A stretch of 64,000 bases of DNA, taken from positions 27,561,512 to 27,625,511 of the forward strand of contig OU862922.1 of the NCBI GenBank assembly GCA_917880885.1, read 5' to 3'. The DNA comes from Limnephilus marmoratus. Lineage: Eukaryota; Arthropoda; Insecta; Trichoptera; Limnephilidae. The position numbers and the translations under genes were made by a program. The notes under the pieces are model-generated. The model saw only the letters and a program-made list of their open reading frames with translations, was not told where the DNA came from and ran no database searches. This document shows positions 55,531-64,000 of the stretch, piece by piece (the stretch's first letter is position 1; each line of letters opens with the position of its first letter).

Positions 55531-58411
55531 GAGTAACTGTCAACGACAAAAACATTGATATCCTGCTTCTCCAGGAGACCCATATCGCAGAAAACGACTC
55601 ACCACGTTTGGATATCCCCGGATATCTCCTAGTGGCAGTGCGGGGACACCCAAAACATGGCCTTGCGACCTACATTAGGCCGGAGCTGCAGAATATTACC
55701 CGAAAAATCACGGATGGATTTCACGCAATCGGTATTCAGGTTGGAAAACTAGCAATATTTAACATCTACAAACCTCCAAATGAAGTATGGCAGACACCAG
55801 CACTCCCTCCACACAATCACCCGGCGGTGTACGTGGGAAATTTCAACAGCCACCACTTCCTATGGGGCTACTCAACGACCGATAAAGCTGGAGAACAAAT
55901 CACCGATTGGGCATCAGCACAGGATTGCCAACTTATTTACGATGCTAAACAAAAGGGGACATTCTTTTCTGCGCGATGGCGTCGTGAATACACGCCCGAC
56001 TTGTGTTTTGTCTCTAAAGCGCCGGACGGAAAACCTGTGAGGGCCTCGAGAACTGTACTGAATAATTTCCCACATAGCCAACACAGGCCAGTCATGCTAA
56101 ACATAGGTATACAGATTCCATTAATCTCCAGTAACCCGATGCGACGGTGGAATTTAAGACGGGCAAAATGGCGAGAGTTTTCGGAATATGTTGACAGGGT
56201 TGTGGATAACATACCATCAAAGCCAAATTTCTACGACCGATTTTCGAACCTTTTGTTTGTAGCTGCGAAGAAATTCATCCCTAGAGGTTACAGAAAAGTG
56301 TATATCCCAACATGGAGCTCAGAAAGCAAACGCCTTCTAGCTGAATACGAGAGGAATAACGACCCAGACACTGCTTCTGATCTTCTCCAGTCTCTGGATG
56401 ACGGGCGCATGAACAGGTGGAACGAACTAATGGAAGAAATGAGTTTCGAACACTCGAGCAGAAAAGCGTGGCAAACACTCAGGCGACTCGGAGCTGCAAA
56501 TCAGCCAATTAAGACAACCCCCAAAGTGTCCCCAAATGCTGTTGCTCACCAACTACTCCGCAGTTCAAAAACGACAACAAGGTCTAACATAAGCCACCAG
56601 ATCAAAAAATCTCTGAAAGCGGCGCGGCTAAAATGGCCGGTGAACCCTAACGATGTGGTCGCCGTTACAGCTGATGATGTAGACATCGCCCTCACTTCAA
56701 CAAAAGCTGGGAAAGCAGCTGGATGTGACGGAGTTCTTCCAGACTTTTTGAAACATGCTGGGCCACGGACAAAGTTATGGATCGCAAAACTGTTTACTGA
56801 AATTTTTAAAACTGGAGTAATTCCAAATATCTGGAAAAAAACTAAAGTTATTGCGATCCTCAAACCCAACAAGCCACCAGAAGATCCAAACAGCTATAGG
56901 CCCATCTCGCTTTTAAGTACCATGTATAAACTCCTAGAGCGAGTGGTGCTCCGCAGACTTACCCCAATTCTGGAGAAAGTGGTTCCACAAGAGCAAGCTG
57001 GCTTCAGACCAGGCCGTAACTGCTGTGACCAGGTGCTAGCTCTGACAACACACATCGAATCTGGATTCCAGAAACGGCTTAAGACTGCGGCAGCGTTCAT
57101 TGATCTCTCTGCGGCTTACGACACGGTGTGGCACAAAGGCCTCCTTGTCAAGCTCTACGACACCATAGAGGATGGCAACACAGTACGACTTATTGAGCAA
57201 CTACTAACTGGCCGTACTTTCAGGGTTTTTCTAGGAGGGCTAAAAAGCAAAAAAATGCACCTGAATAATGGCCTTGCCCAAGGCTCAGTGCTGGCCCCAT
57301 CACTCTTCAATATCTATACTCGAGATCTTCCTCACACTGAAGGCAGAAAATTTGCTTACGCAGATGACTTCGCCATCACAGTCCAAGCCAAAACCCTCAA
57401 TGCAGCAGAAGAGATCCTTAATTCTGACCTCAAGGCTATGGAAGAATTTTTCCTCAATTGGCGACTAAAGCCAAATGGGTCGAAAACAGTTGTGACAGCT
57501 TTCCATCTCAGTAATTCACAAGCAAACGCAAAACTCTGTGTTCAGTTTGATGGAAAAAATATTTACCATGACCCCCATCCCCGCTATCTTGGAATAACTT
57601 TGGACAGGAGCCTGAATTACCGGAAACACATGGAAACAGTGGGCAAAAAAACCAGGACAAGACTAAACTTAGTCAATAAGCTGGCTGGTACTAGCTGGGG
57701 ATGCGACGCCAACACGCTCAGAACGGCATCCATTGCCCTGGTTTTCTCAGCAGCTGAATACTGTGCTCCAGTATGGGCCAGAAGCGCCCACACTTCCATG
57801 GTCGACGTTCAGCTTAATGCCACAATGCGAACCATCAGCGGAACCTTAAAATCGACTCCTCTTCCTTGGCTCCCCGTACTTGCAAATATAACCCCGCCAA
57901 ATATCAGGCGAGAGATTGCAACACTGAGGGAATACAAGAAGGCGCTGCAAAAAAGCGAAATACCCTTGCACGATGATGTCGTTTCTCACCCGGCATGCCG
58001 CTTAAAGTCTCGAAAACCCTTCTGGACGGAAGGAGAAAGACTCCTTCGAACACCTCTCACCCCAGAAGATAGGTGGAAGCTTGAGTGGCAATCAGCTAAC
58101 CTCAAAAACGCCGATCTCGTGCAAGACCCCACTGAGAGACAGCCTGGGTTCTCATTGCCTCGCAAACTCTGGACTGCCATCAATAGAATAAGGTGCTCCC
58201 ATAGCCGTTGTGCTCACATGATGCATAGATGGGGCCTTAAAGAGTCGGCGACGTGTGAATGCGGTGCGGTGCAGACCACCGAACATGTAGTCAACGAATG
58301 CCCGCTCCATTCATTCCCCGGCGGGATTTATGAGGTCCACAGGGCAACGCCTGAGGCCCTAGACTGGCTCGCAGACCTAGATGTCCCCCTCTGACCCCCC
58401 ACCATACGAAA
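55531..58411 (+). mobile_element. LINE with (GAA)n tail, 5'-truncated
   Basis: The open frame begins right after a stop at about 55531 and runs in-frame through the ATG at 55608; LLLQETH (the first endonuclease block) lies upstream of that ATG. ORF1 and the first ~25 endonuclease residues are absent. The element ends about 15 bp after the stop codon in AAGAAGAAGAAGA, then PLE-A sequence. Confidence 0.8.
55608..58394 (+). CDS. LINE ORF2: APE endonuclease + reverse transcriptase (partial 5' end)
   Basis: 928 uninterrupted codons from the first ATG, though the true frame extends upstream to about 55534. Endonuclease: YVGNFNSHHFLWG (75-87; usual GDFN, so the catalytic Asp is Asn here), TPDLCFVS and SQHRPV (usual SDH; I recall SQH as normal for this subfamily). 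RT: AAFIDLSAAYDTVWH, NGLAQGSVLAPSLFNIYTRD and FAYADDFAI (about 582-590), all intact. A C-terminal CECGAVQTTEHVVNECP gives a CCHC motif. Similar proteins are usually annotated as Jockey or BS transposon polymerases; I cannot fix the clade. The long open frame means the insertion is young, but the truncated 5' end and Asp-to-Asn change argue against autonomy. Confidence 0.85.
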   Translation: MDIPGYLLVAVRGHPKHGLATYIRPELQNITRKITDGFHAIGIQVGKLAIFNIYKPPNEVWQTPALPPHNHPAVYVGNFNSHHFLWGYSTTDKAGEQITDWASAQDCQLIYDAKQKGTFFSARWRREYTPDLCFVSKAPDGKPVRASRTVLNNFPHSQHRPVMLNIGIQIPLISSNPMRRWNLRRAKWREFSEYVDRVVDNIPSKPNFYDRFSNLLFVAAKKFIPRGYRKVYIPTWSSESKRLLAEYERNNDPDTASDLLQSLDDGRMNRWNELMEEMSFEHSSRKAWQTLRRLGAANQPIKTTPKVSPNAVAHQLLRSSKTTTRSNISHQIKKSLKAARLKWPVNPNDVVAVTADDVDIALTSTKAGKAAGCDGVLPDFLKHAGPRTKLWIAKLFTEIFKTGVIPNIWKKTKVIAILKPNKPPEDPNSYRPISLLSTMYKLLERVVLRRLTPILEKVVPQEQAGFRPGRNCCDQVLALTTHIESGFQKRLKTAAAFIDLSAAYDTVWHKGLLVKLYDTIEDGNTVRLIEQLLTGRTFRVFLGGLKSKKMHLNNGLAQGSVLAPSLFNIYTRDLPHTEGRKFAYADDFAITVQAKTLNAAEEILNSDLKAMEEFFLNWRLKPNGSKTVVTAFHLSNSQANAKLCVQFDGKNIYHDPHPRYLGITLDRSLNYRKHMETVGKKTRTRLNLVNKLAGTSWGCDANTLRTASIALVFSAAEYCAPVWARSAHTSMVDVQLNATMRTISGTLKSTPLPWLPVLANITPPNIRREIATLREYKKALQKSEIPLHDDVVSHPACRLKSRKPFWTEGERLLRTPLTPEDRWKLEWQSANLKNADLVQDPTERQPGFSLPRKLWTAINRIRCSHSRCAHMMHRWGLKESATCECGAVQTTEHVVNECPLHSFPGGIYEVHRATPEALDWLADLDVPL

Positions 58412-58424
58412 GAAGAAGAAGACT

Positions 58425-58640
58425 GTCTAGAATTTACATAAACACATCGTCTGTAGGTGGTACAACCACAGTTTGATAAATAATGCCTTCAGAGGGCGAA
58501 GCAGCTGTAACGCATAATACTAAATTACAAGGCAGAACTTTTTTATAATAAACTGTTTTTGTACATTAAAAATAGTATTATTGGATTATAAAATAAAATG
58601 GAGCTCTACAAAATAAACTTAATAACAATCAATAAATATA
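58425..58640 (+). mobile_element. PLE family A end, right
   Basis: Matches 37590-37808: CATCGTCTGTAGGTGG, CACAGTTTGATAA, ATGCCTTCAGAGGGCGAAGC, AATAAACTGTTTTT, and ATGGAGCTCTACAAA...AACTTAATAACAATCAA. Confidence 0.8.
58465..58505 (+). ncRNA. degenerate hammerhead-like motif (PLE-A)
   Basis: TTGATAA followed by a 4-nt insertion, stem II GCCTTC/GAGGGC, GAAG in place of GAAA, CAGCTG and TA. Probably inactive. Confidence 0.5.
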
Positions 58641-58739
58641 CGTTATCTTAGGATAAGTTACCAAGAAGATGGTGATATACCCCTTTCATCTATGGCAGAT
58701 CAGGTTTGTCGCATATTTATTTTTTTCTTAACCTTTCTT

Positions 58740-58925
58740 CAATGTTTTGTTATATTATTGTTCTGTTATGTCACTGTTCTGTTATGTTACTGTTTTGTTA
58801 TATCACTGTTCTCTTATGTGACTTTGTTATGTCACTGGTCTCTTATATCACTGTTCGGTTATGTCACTGTTTTGTTATGTCAATGTTTAGTAATGTCACG
58901 GTTCTGTTGTGTCGGTGTTTTTTTG
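58740..58925 (+). repeat. degenerate ~15-bp tandem repeat
   Basis: About eleven imperfect units of TTCTGTTATGTCACTG. It reads through two frames as membrane-like peptides, which is a composition artefact. Confidence 0.85.
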
Positions 58926-58929
58926 TTGT

Positions 58930-60800
58930 CATGGAATGAAATTAAGTGACAATATTTTAAACATACCCCAAACCACAAACAAGTTTACTACCCACCGAAT
59001 ATTTCATGTCAATAATCTCGGCGACTGCTTTCCCGGTAAGTATGACGTCATTTCGCCCTTAACACTAATGAGATGCAGTCAGCCTTCAGATAATAATTGT
59101 CGATTAAACATTAACCGGTTCATTAAATTTAATATTACTGCTTCGTTGGCAACCACGGTAAATGCGTCTTACCCAAACCCCAACACGAGTACTCCTACAC
59201 GAAAAAATAAGTAAAACCCTATATAACCCACTCATGGGTATGGGGTACTTTCAATATAAATACCTCGAGCGATGGATATTTTACGGCATTCGTTTTGGAT
59301 TCGGCTGTGCTCATTCAAAAAAATCGTACCTCCGAATATTAATATTGAAACATGTAAACTTTAATTAATATACCGTGGTTAAAATTCAACGAATCCACCA
59401 ATATTTCATCATTTACCCTGTAATGAGGTATTTACGGAAATTTAGTAATAAATTAAAATGAATTTGAAAAAATCTCCACACAAATTTAGGCAGCCATCGC
59501 TCGAGGCTTAGAGCAGGCATTTCTATGTTTTGGATTTTGTATTTCCATTTGAATATTTTATTTTATTGTTTGTATATTATATTTTATGAATAAAATTTGA
59601 ACTTCTTGTTATTAGACCTAGGATTTTCGATGGTGTTTTTGATTTATTGCTTGAAAAACGGCTTGGCCGCACAAGGAATTTATTTTCGCGATTAGTTCCA
59701 ATCAGTTTATTTTTTCCGCACCTTTCTCGGAAGATCGAATGCAACTGACCTGATTTTTAATAAGTGGAGGGTGAGTGCAAAGGATACACAGAGGCACATG
59801 TATCTGGATGCTTTCTAGCATTGAAGGTCGTGGTTTCAAAATAATAGCAATTTTGGATACCGAATTATACCGGTACAAATGAACGGTAATATCCGCCATT
59901 TACCTGCATTCACGGACGGACCTAACAGCCAACATTTCGGCAAATGCTGACTGATATAGAACGAAGAGACCTACATATATTTATTTAACCATCGCTCGAC
60001 TGGATAAGACCTCTTATTTTGTCCCAGCATCAAATGTCAAGCAATTATAGATATCAGTTAATATTTAACTGTATCAAAATAAATTGTCTGTGCAGTTCAC
60101 ACATTTAACACAAAGGCTTTTCTGACTAATCGGAATTGATCGAAGACTTTGTTTTGTAATATTAACCCATTGTGCAAACTTCCTCAGCATCGTTCATCAA
60201 CATTTTATTGTCCGAGCGTATACTGAAGCGTAGTCGTCTCCATGACTTGTTCAAGATACCACATGGCAGAACAGATGTTCCAGCATAGCATAGCATGACA
60301 AGAGGAATGTTGCTATTTAAATAAATTTAAAAAACAGTATAAATATTTAATAGCGGTTCTAAAAAAAACCTTTTTTGTACCTATCTTCCCAAATGTTAAA
60401 AGCGTTAAAAACTTAAAAAAATGGAAAAGTAAACTGTGGTAACATAAAAATAAAACATTTTAAAAAATTGAAAAGAATAATTAACTAACTATTTTGAACG
60501 CAAATTTGTAAAATAATATTAAATGGCATTCCCTTAGTCAGTTAACGCTTAGCACTTATCCATGAAAATCAATTGTGTACTTTACCACAGAGCCAAAATC
60601 AACCACCACTGCGTTAGAGATTGCAATTGCAAATTTAATTTTGCGGCTGCTCAGGTTGTTTGGTGAACGCTACCGCTAGATATATTATTATCATCATTAT
60701 AGCCATAAAGCGTGCGGTCGAAGTGGTAGTTTAACATTAGAATAGAAAACCGTAACAAACCATGCATTGATTTACGAAGATAGATAGCTTTTGAAATATG
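58930..60800. other. no recognisable gene
   Basis: Short motif-free frames only. CCATCGCTCG occurs near 59490 and 59990 (with a related CTCGAGCGATGG near 59270), suggesting an old dispersed repeat. Confidence 0.35.
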
Positions 60801-61395
60801 GATCCATGGGTTAATTCTCAAAATACCATCGACACTACTCTACAGATGGATAACCACCTATCTTTAATCTGTTTAATTAAGTTCTTGATCCATAGATGTA
60901 TCCTCAAAATACCATCGACATTACACTACAGATGGATAACCACCTATCTTTAATCTGTTTATTTAAGTTCTTGATCCATAGATGTATCCTCAAAATACCA
61001 TCGACATTACACTACAGATGGATAACTACGTATCTTTAATCTGTTTAATTAAGTTTTTAATCCATAGATGTATCCCCAAAATACCATCGACATTACACTA
61101 CAGATGGATAACCACCTATCTTTAATCTGTTTAATTAAGTTTTTAATCCATAGATGTATCCCCAAAATACCATCGACATTACACTACAGATGGATAACCA
61201 CCTATCTTTAATCTGTTTATTTAAGTTCTTGATCCATAGATGTATCCTCAAAATACCATCGACATTACACTACAGATGGATAACCACCTATCTTTAATCT
61301 GTTTAATTAAGTTTTTAATCCATAGATGTATCCCCAAAATACCATCGACATTACACTACAGATGAATAACCACCTAACTTTAATCTGTTTAATTA
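60801..61395 (+). repeat. 86-bp minisatellite, seven units
   Basis: The marker AAAATACCATCGAC recurs at 60820, 60906, 60992, 61078, 61164, 61250 and 61336, exactly 86 bp apart each time. Units differ by a few substitutions with no indels. First and last units are the most diverged. It abuts repeat C. Confidence 0.97.
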
Positions 61396-61424
61396 AATGC
61401 TTTTCGGTTTTTACATTAGTTTCA

Positions 61425-61885
61425 TACAGGAGGCCCTGAGGAAAATAATTTCCCTCAAGGCCTGTGTCATCTTATGGGATGCTGTTTAGAGGGTTTCTTT
61501 AAGGAAAGGAAGGAGAGGAAGTTCTGGAAAGAAAATAGGAATGAGGGGTGGGTAGGAATCTGGGGATCAGTGTATCCAGGCGTAATGGACGTATGAATCC
61601 ATTCCTTTAACCGAGGTGCAAGGCGGTGGGTCAAGAGATTCCGGCTGTAGAGGATAAAAGACCTACGTCAACCAGTCGCTCTCGATCCTGCTCACCACAC
61701 GGCAGGTGGACAGCACTTCGGATAATACCATCAGACCTGGACAAACCCCACCCCATGAACCCTGGCACCCCTGTTAAGTCACCAAACGTGGCGAACCACT
61801 TGGGGTGACCTACGGCAAAGGTGTCGGTTATTTAATAAATGGTTTCCGGGCGGCGGTACCCATACCCACCTCCCAAATTGAAAGA
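61425..61885 (-). repeat. repeat C, near full length
   Basis: Minus strand runs from TTTGGGAGGTGGGTATGGGT (about 61878) through GTCACCCCAAGTGGTTCGCC to CAGATTCCTACCCACCCC and the GGCCTCCTGTATGAAAC end. Confidence 0.8.
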
Positions 61886-62049
61886 ATTGATTGAAGATCG
61901 TCCTTAAATTACTTAGTCCAAATACTTATTTCTAACAAGAAAAAAATAGGTGATTTCGCATACATAATTTACGATTTTATTTAATTTTTTTGGAGTAAAT
62001 TATCTACACAATTTTTTAAGGAAAGATATGTTTTAACATTTTTTTGAAG

Positions 62050-62205
62050 AAGATAATACATACTAATAAATATAAACGAAAATCTGAAAAAAAAAACAAG
62101 ATACAAAAAAATAAAAAGTAACGGTTGCAGCTGGGACCCGAACCCGGGATGTCCTGAATTACCGGGACAAACGCCTTAAACAACTCGGCCATTGGAACCT
62201 CTTGT
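62050..62205 (-). mobile_element. tRNA-derived SINE, family A (left partner, pair 3)
   Basis: Minus strand: GGTTCCAATGGCCGAGTTGTT, GGGTTCGGGTCCCAGCTGC, then a GTTACTTTTTATTTTTTTG body and a TTTTCGTTTATATTTATTAG tail. Confidence 0.8.
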
Positions 62206-62336
62206 TTTAAGTCATTTTTGTCGATCTCATATTTCAAATTCAGAATTAACAATATTACGTACGACTATTTTTTCTATTTTTTGGCGTTTGTCCCGGTAGC
62301 GTATTTACAATCCCTACCGCGTTTCAGTCGCTTTAA

Positions 62337-62660
62337 ATTTTCAATATCAAAATTTAAATATTTAGAAATAAAATTATTAATTTCTAGTATACACATTGGA
62401 AAGATTATTTTATCTAGATTTTAGAACAATTTTTGTTTTTGCAAAGTGATAAAAAATTATCAATATATAGGTGTATTTACAATATATGGGAATAATATTA
62501 AAATTTAAATATTTAGAAATAAAATAATTAATTTGTAATATACACATCAGAAAGATTATTTTATCTAGATTTTAGAACAATTTGTATTTTTGCAATGTGA
62601 TAAAAAATAACCAATATAGAGGTATATTTAAAATGTAAATTGTCGTTACCGCGACTGAAT
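62337..62660 (+). repeat. two-copy tandem block inside SINE pair 3
   Basis: Two units of about 165 bp (TTTAGAAATAAAATTATTAA, ACACATTGGAAAGATTATTT, TTTTAGAACAATTT). The same pair of units occurs inverted at 4735-4985. Confidence 0.7.
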
Positions 62661-62701
62661 CGGTATAGGTTTTGTAAAGACGCGTCCCGGTAAGACAAGA
62701 A

Positions 62702-62815
62702 AGAGATCCTGAATTCGAGTCCCAATTGCGACCGTTATCTTTTTTATTTTTCTGTTCTTATTCTTTTTCATATTTTGGTTTAGATTTATTTGTATTATCT
62801 TCTTCTTCAATGATT
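62702..62815 (+). mobile_element. SINE family A (right partner, pair 3)
   Basis: AGATCCTGAATTCGAGTCCC, AATTGCGACCGTTATC, a T-rich body and a TTATCTTCTTCTTCAATGA tail that matches the tail-side flank of pair 2 (about 24770-24785). Confidence 0.75.
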
Positions 62816-63045
62816 TATTTATTTTATTTATTTATTTATCTATAAAAGGTATGTTTACATTACATTATTCGATGCCTGTCTCACTAGGGTATACCTGTGT
62901 TGAGACAGGCGTAGAGGTACATAATAATATTTGGCTGATTTATAAAGCGCCGTTTTCGTGAAAAATCACCTCAAGGGCGCTGAAATGAGTATCATACATA
63001 AGAATATTTAAGTATAACATAAAAATATTTAAGGAAAGATACATG
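62815..63045 (-). mobile_element. truncated retroelement inserted in the flank of pair 3
   Basis: Minus orientation with an (AAAT)n-like tail at 62815-62840 (plus-strand TTTATTTATTTTATTTA) and a GCCTGTCTCA...TGAGACAGGC hairpin (62875-62910). Beyond it, TATATTACGTTGATGG (63048) continues the sequence that follows directly at 24785 in pair 2, so this segment is an insertion. A possible short ATGA duplication flanks it. Confidence 0.6.
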
Positions 63046-63059
63046 ATATATTACGTTGA

Positions 63060-64000
63060 TGGATACACCCAAAGAGGTTATTATAAAAATGAATTGTTCC
63101 AATGAAAATTGAGTATTTTGTATTTATATTATATTTTAGGTAAATCAAGAGTTTCCTGTTTGGTTGGTTTATACATGTGAAATTATGTTTACTGAGAAAC
63201 CAATTATCATATATACAGGGTGTTAAGGGACGTACTTGACTTACTTTAACCAGTGATTCCTGACATTATTTGGAGTAAAAAATTTAAATGAAATATTAGC
63301 TTCCGCTGATTTTTCGACGATTTTTTTTTTTTACAAAATGTTTTTTTTTTTCAAAATCTAAATAATTTTGACGGCCTTAAATTTAAAGTTAAAAATGACG
63401 AAATTAACTGAAAATTACATTTGTGTTACAAAGATTTACTTTGAGCACAAATTTATCGCATTTACATTAAAAATTTTGGACCAAAACACGCTTTCCATGC
63501 AATGTTTTATTTTTTTTATTTTGTATTTCATTAAATAATATATAGGGCAAGATTCTTTTTATTTATTACTATTAGCTCACAAAAAATTGACAAGGTTTTC
63601 TCTAAAATCATGAAAAATTGAATCATTTAATGACCCTTATTTTAAAATTTTAAACACAATTAAATAATTAAGTGTCACGTGTACGTACGTGCGTGCCAGA
63701 TAATTGGTTATCCTTTGGATTTAAAAAAAAGTTTTTCAGTTGGGTTGGGTATTTCGGCACCAAATCCAAAATAAGGTTGAATAGGGCCGCGCAGCTATTC
63801 CTTTTAAGCAAAAACCGAATAAACTATTAAGCATATAAAAACTGCTACAAAGACATGTAAAGCTAATGGGCAATACTAATAAGGGAGATGATAATAAGAA
63901 GTGTCTTTGATCCCTAGATTTAATAGAAAGACGTTAATGGAGAAACGCGGAAGGTGCCAATAACCAAGATAAGTTATTTGGTCGGTTTATACCGGTTGAC
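63060..64000. other. no recognisable gene; repeat E trace
   Basis: 63218-63290 (ACAGGGTGTTAAGGG, TTAACCAGTGATTCCTGAC, GGAGTAAAAAA) resembles repeat E at 7500 and 11590. Otherwise AT-rich sequence without motifs. Confidence 0.4.

Noticed and set aside
58692..58949. Small cysteine-rich membrane protein
   Set aside because: Translation of a ~15-bp tandem repeat; similar peptides appear in two frames.
60801..61395. Regularly spaced repeats resembling a CRISPR array
   Set aside because: Units are contiguous 86-bp tandem copies without unique spacers, in a eukaryotic TE-rich context.

Overview
The window is eukaryotic, AT-rich and dominated by transposable elements. It is most likely insect DNA. 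Lepidoptera is my best guess, from remembered Helitron end signatures (A|TC...CTAG|T), tRNA-headed SINEs and an R1-clade LINE; this is inference, not proof. I can support no host protein gene, no rRNA and no convincing functional tRNA gene. Nearly every long reading frame belongs to a retroelement or is a shadow of one.

Layout. 1-8.5 kb: end of a TAA-flanked MITE, a tail-out inverted pair of tRNA-SINEs, a decayed Jockey-like RT, then a Helitron (5196-6809, minus) carrying a nested SINE and a nested 0.5-kb repeat, with further SINE and repeat copies. 10.3-11.1 kb: 3' end of a Penelope-like element (PLE family B) with a GIY-YIG domain and a well-formed hammerhead ribozyme. 13.3-14.3 kb: internally deleted mariner. 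15-20.7 kb: the best preserved element, an R1-clade LINE with two intact overlapping ORFs (minus) beside an unusual (TTAGGGGGTC)n G-rich tract. 22.9-26.3 kb: LINE 3' remnants and a second inverted SINE pair. 28.9-38.7 kb: a three-level nest. A CR1/Jockey-type LINE (minus) is split by PLE family A (plus, 12-bp target duplication), which is split by a 1.6-kb solo LTR (TG...CA, 5-bp target duplication). 39.9-47 kb: SINEs, a complete TAA-flanked MITE and a 58-bp-arm near-perfect hairpin. 48.3-51.2 kb: a second Helitron abutting a PLE-B remnant whose hammerhead is split by a hAT-type MITE, followed by inverted PLE-B ends and another hammerhead-like motif. 51.8-53.3 kb: self-nested copies of repeat C. 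55.2-58.6 kb: a LINE with a 928-codon ORF lying between inverted PLE-A ends. 58.7-64 kb: a degenerate ~15-bp tandem repeat, a seven-copy 86-bp minisatellite, repeat C, and a third tail-out SINE pair.

How the parts relate. These are independent selfish elements rather than a pathway, and the nesting gives relative ages. The recurring theme is PLE ends: at least nine hammerhead-like motifs from three sequence groups occur in 64 kb, several in inverted pairs. The other candidate novel structure is the set of inverted tRNA-SINE pairs that enclose a shared core at two or more loci, which may be a composite, foldback-like mobile unit.
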